Assembly (NCBI GenBank): GCA_946998205.1 | Contig: CAMPYJ010000040.1 | Span: 1-23,626, forward strand | Source: an uncultured Prevotella sp. | GTDB taxonomy: Bacteria > Bacteroidota > Bacteroidia > Bacteroidales > Bacteroidaceae | DNA length: 23,626 nt | Direction: 5' to 3' | In this document: positions 1 through 7,591 of the stretch, piece by piece | Position numbering within the stretch: the stretch's first letter is position 1 | Layout: the number at the start of each line of letters is the position of its first letter | Translations under genes and position numbers: made by a program | The notes under the pieces: generated by a model | Database searches by the model: none | What the model was told of the DNA's origin: nothing | Seen by the model: the letters and a program-made list of their open reading frames with translations, nothing else

Positions 1-11
1 TGTTTTATGTA

Positions 12-136
12 AAGATAGTGCGAGCTGAACGCAATCAAACTTGTTTGTAATTGCTGAGGCGATGCCTATCTTATTGAAAAATAGTGCAAACTGAAGACCA
101 TCCAATCATGATTGAATGGCTGAGACGATGCCTATT
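12..136. repeat. two tandem copies of a hairpin-forming intergenic repeat
   Basis: Two 55-bp copies (15-69 and 81-135) lie at a 66-bp period. Their ends are conserved: ATAGTGC at the start, GCTGAG-CGATGCCTAT at the finish. The middle differs, but both middles are inverted repeats. Copy 1 pairs 31-35 with 50-54 and 36-40 with 43-47. Copy 2 pairs 98-101 with 116-119 and 103-107 with 110-114. The ends also pair: 12-18 with 66-72 in copy 1, and 80-84 with 132-136 in copy 2, each continued by GC/GC after one bulged T. A conserved frame with differing but self-complementary cores suggests selection on folding, as RNA or DNA cruciform. I recall similar elements in other Bacteroidota intergenic regions but cannot verify that here. 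They lie directly before the TonB receptor gene. Confidence 0.7.
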
Positions 137-160
137 GAATGAAAAGGAGAAATTATACAA

Positions 161-2281
161 ATGAATAAAAAGGAAAAACTATGGCTTTTCAGCATATTGT
201 CGTGTATGTTGATGAGCAATAATACGTTGGTGAATGCGCAGGATATAGAACACATACCTCGGCATCATTTAAAAGATACCATTACTTTGGGCGAGGTAGT
301 GGTGAAGAGTAAACGACAAATTGTTACGCCAAACAGTGTGAGTGCCACGCTCACTCACGACGATATTGCCCGTGCAGCGGGCAAGTCACTGGCCTCGATG
401 TTAGAGAATGTCAGTGGGGTTAGTATGCTTCAGACGGGCTCCAACGTTGCCAAGCCGGTGATACATGGTATGTATGGCAACCGAATATTGGTAGTGAGTA
501 GGGGAGCAAGGCTTACCGGACAGCAGTGGGGGATAGACCATGCGCCGGAAATAGACAAGAATGCCTTCAACGATGTGGTGGTAGTGAAAGGCTCTGAGTC
601 GGTGAGATATGGCGCAGAAGCGTTGGGTGGCATCATTTTGATGAACGCCAAACCCTTGCCGTATGGCGCTCCTCAGGTGCAAGCCGACGTGATGAGCTAC
701 TATGGAAGCAACGGACGGCAGATGGGAACGGTAGGATTCATGCAGGGAACGCTGCCTTTTAATCGCCAAATAGCGTGGAGCCTGCAAGGTACTTTTGAAC
801 AGTCGGGCGACCGAAGTACGGCAGCTTATCTGCTCAACAACACGGGCATGCGGCAACGCAACGCCGCTTTCTCGCTGGGATATCAGCATGACCAGTGGCG
901 CATAGAAACAGGGTACAGCTTGTTTTGGCAAAAAATGGGAGTGATGCGTAGTGCGCAAATGGGCAACGAGCAGCTGTTGCAAGAGCGCATCAGGATAGGT
1001 CAACCGGTTGAGTTTACGCCTTTTACCTATCAAATAGATTATCCTTTTCAGCGCGTGGCGCACCATACTGCCTTTCTCAATGTGTATTATCAGCCCAGCA
1101 GGAGCGTGAAATGCAGTTGGCAAACCACCTATCAAGCAGATGACAGGCGTGAGAACCGCATCCGTCGCATGAACCACTCGGACATCCCTTCGGTTAGTCT
1201 TTTCTTGCAATCCCTGCAATCACAATGGCATTGGAGCAAGCTGTCTGACCGTTGGAAGACAGAGTGGGGGGCGCAAGGCATGCTCATGAAGAACAGTAAT
1301 GAGCGCGGAACGGGCGTTGTACCCGTGATTCCCAACTATACAGAAACAACCTTCGGCGCTTATGCGTTGCGCAAATATTTGGGCGATACATGGGGTGTAG
1401 AGGGCGGAACAAGGTTTGATTACCAGCTTACTCGTGCCGATGGTTACGATTGGACCGGGCATCGATATGGGGGAAGCAGACACTTTGAGAACGTTACCTT
1501 TACGCTTGGGGCGCATCAGCATTTTACCAAACAACTGACACTTGCCTCGAACGTGGGCATGGCATGGCGCGCTCCACACGTTTACGAACTGTTTAGTAAT
1601 GGCAACGAACTAAGCTCCGGCATGTTTGTGCGTGGCGACTCCACGCTCTGTTCAGAGCAGAGTTACAAGTGGGTGACATCACTCAGCTATGCCAACACAT
1701 GGGTGCAAGCTCGGGTAGATGGATATGTTCAATGGATCAATCATTACATTTACGATTATCCTACGCATGAAAACATCGTCGTGGTGTCTGGGGCATACCC
1801 CGTATTTCAATACGTTCAGACCAATGCCTTGTTCCGCGGAGTGGACGTAGATACGCATTTTTACCCCTTGCGCACGATAGATTACCGCGTGTTTGCATCG
1901 TGGATATGGGCGAACGAGCAACGAACCAAGGCATATTTGCCGTACATTCCGTCGTTTAAGCTCACGCAACAACTGTCGTGGAAGCCTGCCGTCAGTGGGG
2001 CTTGGCAGCCTTCTGTGGGCATTGAACATCGCTATGTGGCTAAGCAACGCAGGTTTAATGCGGCTACCGACCTGGTGGACGATACGCCTGCGGCTTATCA
2101 CTTGTTGGGTTTTAACTGTGGCGTTACCTGGAAAATGCCTCATCACCAACAATTATCCTTGTGTTTTGAAGGTACCAATGTGTTGAATCAATTATATAAG
2201 GAGTACACCAATCGGAGCAGATATTACGCCCACGACCTTGGGAGGGACATTCGTTGCACCCTTCGTTGGAAGTTTAATTGA
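161..2281 (+). CDS. TonB-dependent outer-membrane receptor, short type (possibly metal or heme uptake)
   Basis: A 706-residue outer-membrane receptor that would import a ligand using TonB/ExbBD energy. Residues 1-26 look like a Sec signal peptide ending LVNA. There is no N-terminal carboxypeptidase-like domain of the SusC kind. The mature protein soon reaches a TonB-box-like ITLGEVVV (41-48). The plug follows, at about 55-165, with KPVIHGMYGNRILVV (98-112), GQQWGIDHAPEID (120-132) and VRYGAEALGGI (148-158). The rest is aromatic-rich beta-barrel ending in KFN. The short plug with a GQQWG-DHAPEID segment recalls Bacteroidota receptors of the ZnuD/heme-receptor type, so a metal or metal-complex ligand is inferred, not shown. 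The lipoprotein gene 208 bp downstream on the same strand is the likely partner. The A-rich stretch before the ATG has no strong ribosome site, as is usual in this phylum. Confidence 0.9.
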   Translation: MNKKEKLWLFSILSCMLMSNNTLVNAQDIEHIPRHHLKDTITLGEVVVKSKRQIVTPNSVSATLTHDDIARAAGKSLASMLENVSGVSMLQTGSNVAKPVIHGMYGNRILVVSRGARLTGQQWGIDHAPEIDKNAFNDVVVVKGSESVRYGAEALGGIILMNAKPLPYGAPQVQADVMSYYGSNGRQMGTVGFMQGTLPFNRQIAWSLQGTFEQSGDRSTAAYLLNNTGMRQRNAAFSLGYQHDQWRIETGYSLFWQKMGVMRSAQMGNEQLLQERIRIGQPVEFTPFTYQIDYPFQRVAHHTAFLNVYYQPSRSVKCSWQTTYQADDRRENRIRRMNHSDIPSVSLFLQSLQSQWHWSKLSDRWKTEWGAQGMLMKNSNERGTGVVPVIPNYTETTFGAYALRKYLGDTWGVEGGTRFDYQLTRADGYDWTGHRYGGSRHFENVTFTLGAHQHFTKQLTLASNVGMAWRAPHVYELFSNGNELSSGMFVRGDSTLCSEQSYKWVTSLSYANTWVQARVDGYVQWINHYIYDYPTHENIVVVSGAYPVFQYVQTNALFRGVDVDTHFYPLRTIDYRVFASWIWANEQRTKAYLPYIPSFKLTQQLSWKPAVSGAWQPSVGIEHRYVAKQRRFNAATDLVDDTPAAYHLLGFNCGVTWKMPHHQQLSLCFEGTNVLNQLYKEYTNRSRYYAHDLGRDIRCTLRWKFN

Positions 2282-2283
2282 GA

Positions 2284-2365
2284 TAGTTGACAAGTTTACG
2301 AGTTAACAAGTTGACAAGTTGATAGCTTGTGAGTTTGTGAGTTTTTGAGTTTATAAGTTTTTAAG
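2284..2365. repeat. degenerate 8-bp tandem repeat (RAGTTNRN type)
   Basis: About ten consecutive near-8-bp units begin directly after the receptor stop codon: tagttgac, aagtttac, gagttaac, aagttgac, aagttgat, agcttgt (7 bp), gagtttgt, gagttttt, gagtttat, aagttttt. All frames are stop-rich, so the array is non-coding. It separates the receptor gene from the lipoprotein gene and may vary in length between strains. Confidence 0.6.
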
Positions 2366-2394
2366 ACTGTAATTGCCAGCACAGCTAATGTCCA

Positions 2395-2446
2395 TTAACT
2401 CCCGATAACTTCCCGATAACTCCCCATCATTCCCGATGAATGATGG
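2395..2446. repeat. TAACTYCCCGA direct repeats ending in an 8-bp hairpin
   Basis: An 11-bp unit (taact-cccga) occurs twice in succession, with a third partial copy. The block ends in an inverted repeat, ccatcatt (2424-2431) with aatgatgg (2439-2446), around a 7-nt loop that repeats the cccga core. No run of T follows, so this is a weak terminator candidate and is better described as a structured repeat between receptor and lipoprotein genes. Confidence 0.5.
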
Positions 2447-2489
2447 ATTATAAATGATGAATTAATTTCTATTAGAACTTTACATAACA

Positions 2490-4136
2490 ATGAAAACAAA
2501 AAGATTATTCTCGAACATCTTGGCCTGTGTGGGCATGGTGTTCCTCGTATTTTTATCATCATGTAAGCCCGAAGAGGCTGTGGATGAACTCAAGAACAAG
2601 TTGCACGAAGACCCAGTGAAGGCTGTGTTTACCTTGCAAGAGGGGGTCATCAAGGGTAACAAGGCGTTTAACCAGCAGTTGGTGTTGGCGGATTTTACCC
2701 CATCAACAACGCCGGCGCAGCAAATCGTTTGGGAAATAACACCCAAAGAAGGGTGGCATGTTAGCAGTGCGCTCAAGCACTTTCAAGTGAAGAGCGTCAA
2801 GGAGAATCCGACGGTGGTGTACCACTTATCCATTGAATATTATAACAGCAAGGGGCAGAAAATCAATCACCAGTTCTTTGATTTGGGACAAGATAAGATA
2901 CACCAGCACTTCTTTTCGCTGTACAAAACCACTACGGTGCTCGGTAAAACAGGCAAGGCTCGCGTGACAGATAAGAGCAAATTGCCCTACGATTATTGCT
3001 ATGTGGACCAATACAATGGGGTAAACATGGGGGCTACCAACCCCGTTGGATTTGACGGGTTGTTGCAGATTGTGCATCCGAGTGAGGCGTTCAACCTGTC
3101 AGTCGACTTGCTGCATGCGGCTCAAAGCAAATATGACAAGGACAATCGATTGTCACCTTTCTATCTTCCTGCAGCGGTTCTCACCTCTACCGGACAGTGG
3201 GACATTACGGTGTCGCTGCCCTTTGACGTAGACGGACAGGTGGCTCAAGGGGACGCGAAACCCCTCGATGCGTCGCTGTTTCAACCCAAAACGGTGGAAA
3301 TAGAGGTGTATGAAGGGCATTTGCATGGAGAAAAGACGTTCCATCAAAACGGATATTCAAAGAATAATCAATGCCTGGGCAAGTCGTATAGGTTGAAATA
3401 TACGTTGGAAAACAATCAATGGGTGGCAGACAAGTCAAATCCCACGTCGGTTAATGTGATGGGAAATGCTGATAAATTTGTGCGATATGCGTTCTCTTTG
3501 CGCTATTTCAACGACAAGCATGAGGATATAACGGGGCAGATAGTAAATGGAGGAGAGGACCAGCACTATCAACATTTCTTCACCGTGAGCGATGTAAAAC
3601 CGTCGTATGGTGGGGTAGAGGAGAAGACGGATGGCAACCATCCTGATTTCTTCCAATACACTTACTGCGACACAAAGCCTTGGAACAAGACCGTACACTT
3701 TGACGATGCTGCGTTCTTGGACGACGACAACCCGATAGGTATCAAGGGGTTTTTTACTTTTTTGCGCAGCCGTAAGCAATTCACACTTAACATTCGACTC
3801 ATGCGGGCGCACCAGTCAAAAAGGGTAGGGGGCAAGCCTTCTCCTTTTTATGCGCCCTCAGCACAGCAAGAAGCAAAAGAGGCATGGATGCCGGTTATAA
3901 AGATTCCCGTCAACGTGTATATGGACTGGAATGAAAAAGGCTTGGACCTTGAGGTTTGGGAGAATCCAAATTTGGTGGAGAGTACCCAGCTGAAAGACCT
4001 TTCCGAGCATGACCAAAGAACGGTGCTGTCGCTCATGAAGGCTTTTGGTATCAAGGATATCAAAACCGCTTTGGCAGAGTTTTATTGGAATATGGCTGAT
4101 GTTCCCGTCCACGACGGCAGGGGGTTTTGGTTCTAA
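2490..4136 (+). CDS. surface lipoprotein with two copies of a His-motif domain, partner of the TonB receptor
   Basis: A 548-residue lipoprotein. The signal is KTKRLF plus a hydrophobic run ending in lipobox FLSSC, lipidated at Cys25. Mature start KPEEA has no aspartate at +2 and is acidic, fitting export to the outer membrane or surface. The body is an internal duplication. Domain 1 (about 44-250) carries HQHFF (138-142), YCYVD (169-173), NPVGF (184-188), HAAQSK (209-214) and SPFY (222-225). Domain 2 (about 268-480) carries YQHFF (360-364), YCD (392-394), NPIGI (414-418), RAHQSK (439-444) and SPFY (451-454) with nearly equal spacing. A tail of about 70 residues follows. From memory, single-domain lipoproteins with an HQFFF / NPxG pattern sit beside ZnuD-like receptors in other Bacteroidota. 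The conserved His and Cys suggest metal or cofactor binding, which is inference. Probably co-transcribed with the receptor. Confidence 0.8.
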   Translation: MKTKRLFSNILACVGMVFLVFLSSCKPEEAVDELKNKLHEDPVKAVFTLQEGVIKGNKAFNQQLVLADFTPSTTPAQQIVWEITPKEGWHVSSALKHFQVKSVKENPTVVYHLSIEYYNSKGQKINHQFFDLGQDKIHQHFFSLYKTTTVLGKTGKARVTDKSKLPYDYCYVDQYNGVNMGATNPVGFDGLLQIVHPSEAFNLSVDLLHAAQSKYDKDNRLSPFYLPAAVLTSTGQWDITVSLPFDVDGQVAQGDAKPLDASLFQPKTVEIEVYEGHLHGEKTFHQNGYSKNNQCLGKSYRLKYTLENNQWVADKSNPTSVNVMGNADKFVRYAFSLRYFNDKHEDITGQIVNGGEDQHYQHFFTVSDVKPSYGGVEEKTDGNHPDFFQYTYCDTKPWNKTVHFDDAAFLDDDNPIGIKGFFTFLRSRKQFTLNIRLMRAHQSKRVGGKPSPFYAPSAQQEAKEAWMPVIKIPVNVYMDWNEKGLDLEVWENPNLVESTQLKDLSEHDQRTVLSLMKAFGIKDIKTALAEFYWNMADVPVHDGRGFWF

Positions 4137-4137
4137 T

Positions 4138-4238
4138 GCAGTTCTGCGAACTGCTTGACGCGGCACAGCTTGGCAGGTCTTGCTGCGCCCTTTGCGGTAC
4201 AACGAACCGCTCGGGTGCCGGCTGGTCCTGCCAAGCTG
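4138..4238 (+). other. folded 3' untranslated region after the lipoprotein gene
   Basis: A perfect 7-bp hairpin (gcagttc 4138-4144 with gaactgc 4148-4154) begins one base after the stop codon. Next comes a perfect 12-bp long-range inverted repeat, cagcttggcagg (4166-4177) with cctgccaagctg (4227-4238). It encloses a 5-bp hairpin (gcggt 4194-4198 with accgc 4206-4210). A competing pairing, cggcac (4161-4166) with gtgccg (4215-4220), would give a pseudoknot or switch. No plausible ORF explains this order. With the terminator just downstream, the segment would form a structured mRNA 3' end or a small RNA released from it. Confidence 0.45.
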
Positions 4239-4248
4239 CTTCCTATCC

Positions 4249-4286
4249 TCATCCATGCGTTACCCAACGTATGGATGATATTTTTT
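4249..4286 (+). terminator. intrinsic terminator of the receptor-lipoprotein unit
   Basis: A 13-bp stem, 4249-4261 with 4266-4278, contains one G-T wobble and an ACCC loop. After TA it is followed by six T (4281-4286). It lies about 110 bp after the lipoprotein stop codon, oriented for the + strand. Confidence 0.7.
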
Positions 4287-4290
4287 CCAT

Positions 4291-4374
4291 CTCCATGCTT
4301 CTGCCGTTTAATCTCTATGCTTTTGAAGTCCAAACTCAATGCTTTTGGAGTTCAAACTCAATGCTTTTGAAAGG
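4291..4374. repeat. 22-bp period repeat array (CTCAATGCTTTTG type)
   Basis: Four consecutive units at exactly 22 bp start at 4291 (ctccatgcttctg, degenerate), 4313 (ctctatgcttttgaag), 4335 (ctcaatgcttttggag) and 4357 (ctcaatgcttttgaaagg). The array lies in the 339-bp gap between the convergent lipoprotein and antitoxin genes and ends in GAAAGGTGTG. A related array with the same 22-bp spacing and a near-identical end occurs at 13632-13715. Units are contiguous with no spacers, so it is not CRISPR. The rest of the gap, 4375-4475, shows only a weak 6-bp inverted repeat (4394-4399 with 4411-4416). Confidence 0.7.
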
Positions 4375-4475
4375 TGTGTCCTGGATGTTTTGTAACCAAT
4401 TGCTATTCAGTTGGTTGTGATGTAACGGCGAGGGGGGTTATCAGGCGTGGCCAACGTCTTCAAGGCGTCATTCGT

Positions 4476-4682
4476 TTATTTGTTGTTATCGCGTGGAGTA
4501 GGGGGCTCGTTTGATTGCTGTCGCCATTCGATGGCTTTCAGGCGGTTGTACTCTTCCATGGAAAGTATCACCACACTCTTGTCTTCAGGGCGTTGTACCA
4601 ACAGCGTTTCGTTGGCGTTAACCACTTCATCCATGTAGCTGACGGGGTCGGTCGCGTATCTTACGATATCTATTATTTTCAT
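4476..4682 (-). CDS. Phd/YefM-family antitoxin, apparently without a toxin
   Basis: A 68-residue protein starting MKIIDIVRYATDPVSYMDEV, with LLVQRPEDKSVVILSMEEYN in the middle. This is the N-terminal DNA-binding half of the Phd/YefM fold: the opening strand, the (D/N)EV helix, a V-VILS-EEYN strand-helix, then a charged flexible tail that in the family wraps the toxin. The tail ends in PPTPRDNNK. The frame is open to an upstream ATG at 4736, but the ATG at 4682 matches the family start. The gene begins 60 bp after the polA stop on the same strand, so it is probably read from polA. No RelE/YoeB/Doc-like reading frame exists downstream to 4137 on this strand. It may be an orphan antitoxin, a repressor, or a remnant. 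Family assignment is firm; role is unknown. Confidence 0.8.
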   Translation of the reverse strand: MKIIDIVRYATDPVSYMDEVVNANETLLVQRPEDKSVVILSMEEYNRLKAIEWRQQSNEPPTPRDNNK

Positions 4683-4742
4683 GTAAGTAATCGTTTGGGT
4701 TTGAATGTTCGTCGTGCTTTGTCCCGCAGACGGCATGGGTTG

Positions 4743-7505
4743 TCAGTGCGCTTCCAGCCAGTTTTTACCCCAACCGCCATCGGCTATCAGTGGAACCCGC
4801 AGCGGATAAGCGTTTTGCATCTCTTCCATCACGATGCGTTCAACCTGCTCTTTCTCCTCGGGCAGCACGCTGAAATTGAGTTCGTCGTGTACCTGTAGAA
4901 TCATCTTTGATTGGATGTTCTCTCGTTTGAACCGTTCGTAAATGCGTATCATTGCCACCTTGATGATGTCGGCAGCCGACCCTTGTATGGGGGCGTTGAT
5001 GGCATTGCGCTCCGCAAAGCCACGGACGGTGGCGTTGTGGCTGTTGATGTCGGGGAGATAGCGGCGGCGATGGAAGAAGGTTTCCACATATCCTTGCTCG
5101 CGAGCCGTTGCTTTGGCCTGTTCCATGTAGTCGTAAACCTGCGGAAAGGTGGTGAAATAGCCGTCGATAAGCTTTCTGGCTTCACTCCGGTCGATGCCCA
5201 ATCGCTCTGCCAAGCCAAACACCGTGATGCCATAGATGATTCCGAAGTTGGCGCGTTTGGCCTTGGTTCTTTCATCACGCGTCACGTCTTTCATGTCCTT
5301 TCCGTATATTTTGGCAGCGGTGGCGGCATGGATGTCGTAGCCGTGTTGAAAGGCCTCAATCATTTGTTTGTCGCCGCTGAGATGCGCCATGACACGCAGT
5401 TCTATCTGACTATAATCGGCAGAGAAGAACAAACAACCGTCTTCGGGGATGAAGCACTTGCGTATTTCTTTCCCATCCTCGCCCCGTACGGGGATGTTTT
5501 GCAGGTTAGGATCGCTCGAGGAGAGCCGTCCTGTGGCCGTTACGGTTTGGTTGAACGAGGTGTGAATGTGTCCTGTTCGGGGGTTGATGAGCTTGGGTAG
5601 CGCATCAACGTAGGTCCCCAAGAGCTTTTTGAGCCCGCGATAATCCAGGATGAGGGTTACTATTTCGTTGCCAGCCGCATATTTTTGCAGTTCCTCTTCA
5701 CCGGTGACGAATTGCCCTTTCTTGGTCTTTTTGGGCTTTTCGGCTATGTGTAATTTGTCGAAAAGAACGTCGCCCACCTGTTTGGGCGATGACACGTTGA
5801 ACGCTTCGCCGGCCAGTTCGTGAATCTGATGCTCCAAATCCAGCATCCGTTTGGTGAAGTTTTCTGACGTTTCCTTCAACGCTTCGGTATTTATGCGCAC
5901 GCCGTTCAACTCCATTTCGGCCAGTACGTTTACCAAAGGCATTTCCATTTGGTAGAACAGATCAGCGACTCCGGCTTCCTTGAGTTTAGGTTCGAGCGCG
6001 TTTTTAAGTTGCAATGTAATGTCTGCATCTTCGCAAGCGTACTCATAGATGTCGGTAGGAGAGAGGTCGCGCATGTTCTTTTGGTTTTTTCCTCGCTCGC
6101 CAATCAGTTCTTCAATATGAATGGTTTGATAGTTGAGGTACACCTCTGCCATGTAATCCATGTTGTGACGCAGTTCGGGTTGCAGTACATAGTGGGCAAT
6201 CATGGTGTCGAACATCGGTCCTTTCAGTTCGATACCGTAATTGCGAAGCGCCTCCATGTCGTACTTGATGTTTTGCCCTACTTTCACAATCTCCTCGTTT
6301 TCATAGAGTGGTTTGAATATTTTAACAAGGTTTATGGCATCTTCACGATTGGTAGGAACAGGCACGTAAAATGCCTTTTTCGGCTCAACGGCAAAGCTCA
6401 AACCAACCAATTCTGCCTCCATGGGGTTGGTTGAAGTGGTCTCAGTGTCTAGACTGAGAATTTTATTTGTTAAGAAAAAGTCACAAATCCGATGCACTTC
6501 TTCCTGACTATCAATGAGTTTGTATTCGTAATGACCCGTTTTAAGGCTCTCAAAACTCGCGTTTTTTGGCTCAACCTGCCCAATTGCCGGGGATTCTGCA
6601 AAGAGATTGAGTTGTTTGTTTGTTGTTTTTGGATTTCTTTGTGATTTGTTAAGGATTCTGTTGGCGAATGATTTGAATTCTAATTCGGTGAAGATTTCGG
6701 CCAATTTATTTTCATCTGGTTGTTTCAGCGTCAAGTCATCCAGGTTCAACTCAATGGGCACATCGGTGCGGATGGTTGCCAAGAATTGTGACATCTTAAT
6801 ATCCTCGATGGCCTTTTCCACTTTCTCGCGCAACTTACCTTTAATCTCTGAGGTTCGTCTCAACAGCTCCTCAATGGATCCGAACTGGTTGATAAGTTTT
6901 GAAGCGGTCTTTTCTCCCACGCCCGGACATCCCGGAAAGTTGTCGGCAGTGTCACCCATGAGGGCTAAAAGGTCGATGACTTGTAGTGGGGTGGTGATGT
7001 TGTATTTGTCGCAGATTTCTCTCTCACCCAGCGTTTCGTACCCACCTCCGTGCCGTGGTCGGTACATCCACACATGTTCTCCCACCAGTTGTCCGTAGTC
7101 TTTGTCAGGGGTCAGCATATAGGTGTCTATGCCTTTTTTGCCCGATTTCGTGGCTAATGTGCCGATGATGTCGTCGGCTTCGAAGCCGTCTACTTGCAAA
7201 CATGGGATGTGATACGCCTCCAGGATTTGCTTGATGATGGGCACTGACTTTTTAATGTCTTCGGGTGTGGCTTCCCGTTGCGCCTTGTAAGCGGGAAAAG
7301 CCTCGTTTCTAAAGGTAAGTCCATGGTCGAATGCCACGCCTATATGCGTGGGATTCTCTTTCGTGAGTACCTCATTGAGGGTGTTGCAAAAGCCCATGAC
7401 GGCTGATGTGTTGAGACCTTTGGAGTTGATGCGTGGGTTGTTGATGAATGCGTAATACGACCTATAAATGAGAGCATACGCATCCAAGAGAAACAGTTTG
7501 TCCAT
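4743..7505 (-). CDS. polA: DNA polymerase I with all three domains
   Basis: A 920-residue protein, full length for the family, that fills gaps and removes RNA primers during lagging-strand synthesis and excision repair. The 5'-3' exonuclease domain (about 1-290) has DGFEADDIIG (106-115) and GDTADNFPGCPGVGEKT (184-200). The proofreading domain (about 330-520) keeps its acidic pair in SLDTET (D353, E355), so 3'-5' exonuclease should be active. The polymerase domain has motif A DYSQIE (from D697), motif B R746-K750-F754-Y758-G759 and motif C QVHDE (871-875). Phe754 matches E. coli Phe762, as expected for discrimination against dideoxynucleotides. Divergent from the prenyl synthase gene across 86 bp. 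The short antitoxin gene follows on the same strand. Confidence 0.98.
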   Translation of the reverse strand: MDKLFLLDAYALIYRSYYAFINNPRINSKGLNTSAVMGFCNTLNEVLTKENPTHIGVAFDHGLTFRNEAFPAYKAQREATPEDIKKSVPIIKQILEAYHIPCLQVDGFEADDIIGTLATKSGKKGIDTYMLTPDKDYGQLVGEHVWMYRPRHGGGYETLGEREICDKYNITTPLQVIDLLALMGDTADNFPGCPGVGEKTASKLINQFGSIEELLRRTSEIKGKLREKVEKAIEDIKMSQFLATIRTDVPIELNLDDLTLKQPDENKLAEIFTELEFKSFANRILNKSQRNPKTTNKQLNLFAESPAIGQVEPKNASFESLKTGHYEYKLIDSQEEVHRICDFFLTNKILSLDTETTSTNPMEAELVGLSFAVEPKKAFYVPVPTNREDAINLVKIFKPLYENEEIVKVGQNIKYDMEALRNYGIELKGPMFDTMIAHYVLQPELRHNMDYMAEVYLNYQTIHIEELIGERGKNQKNMRDLSPTDIYEYACEDADITLQLKNALEPKLKEAGVADLFYQMEMPLVNVLAEMELNGVRINTEALKETSENFTKRMLDLEHQIHELAGEAFNVSSPKQVGDVLFDKLHIAEKPKKTKKGQFVTGEEELQKYAAGNEIVTLILDYRGLKKLLGTYVDALPKLINPRTGHIHTSFNQTVTATGRLSSSDPNLQNIPVRGEDGKEIRKCFIPEDGCLFFSADYSQIELRVMAHLSGDKQMIEAFQHGYDIHAATAAKIYGKDMKDVTRDERTKAKRANFGIIYGITVFGLAERLGIDRSEARKLIDGYFTTFPQVYDYMEQAKATAREQGYVETFFHRRRYLPDINSHNATVRGFAERNAINAPIQGSAADIIKVAMIRIYERFKRENIQSKMILQVHDELNFSVLPEEKEQVERIVMEEMQNAYPLRVPLIADGGWGKNWLEAH

Positions 7506-7525
7506 ATTTTAGTATATTATACTTG

Positions 7526-7533
7526 TAAAAGTA
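7526..7533 (-). promoter_or_regulatory. probable -7 box for polA
   Basis: Read on the - strand, TACTTTTA matches seven of eight positions of the Bacteroidota TAnnTTTG box and lies about 20 bp before the polA ATG. No clear TTTG (-33) element is visible at the usual spacing. Upstream on this strand is a long T-rich stretch (A-tracts on the + strand, 7535-7551). Confidence 0.4.
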
Positions 7534-7566
7534 CGAAAAAAATAAAAAAAATAGGGATTTATTCTG

Positions 7567-7574
7567 TATTTTTG
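7567..7574 (+). promoter_or_regulatory. probable -7 box for the polyprenyl synthase gene
   Basis: TATTTTTG fits TAnnTTTG exactly. It includes the first base of the in-frame GTG at 7574, which argues that GTG is not the start codon and that translation begins at the ATG at 7592. The resulting leader would be about 10 nt. No -33 TTTG is seen at the right distance. Confidence 0.5.
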
Positions 7575-7591
7575 TGACAAAAATAGCAGGC

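Noticed and set aside
203..205. Lipobox-like LSC in the TonB receptor leader (Cys15)
   Set aside because: The receptor's signal peptide continues past it to LVNA at residue 26, and beta-barrel receptors are not normally lipidated there.
401..1219. 272-residue open frame antisense to the TonB receptor
   Set aside because: It is a shadow of the receptor gene: no recognisable domain and no promoter box, while the + strand frame has clear plug and barrel motifs.
4291..4374. CRISPR array
   Set aside because: Units are contiguous at 22 bp without unique spacers, copies are imperfect, and no cas gene is present.
4394..4416. 6-bp inverted repeat AACCAA/TTGGTT as a terminator for polA-antitoxin
   Set aside because: The stem is short and A+T-rich with an 11-nt loop and no T-run on either strand.
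4137..4475. Toxin gene partner for the antitoxin
   Set aside because: The only - strand frames here are short and carry no RelE/YoeB, Doc or PIN motifs. The region is explained by hairpins, a terminator and repeats.
4911..5600. 229-residue + strand frame inside polA
   Set aside because: It lies opposite the polymerase motifs A to C of polA, which are fully conserved. The translation resembles no domain.
7574..7591. GTG start for the polyprenyl synthase
   Set aside because: The GTG overlaps a perfect TAnnTTTG promoter box, so it probably lies upstream of the transcription start. ATG 7592 fits better.
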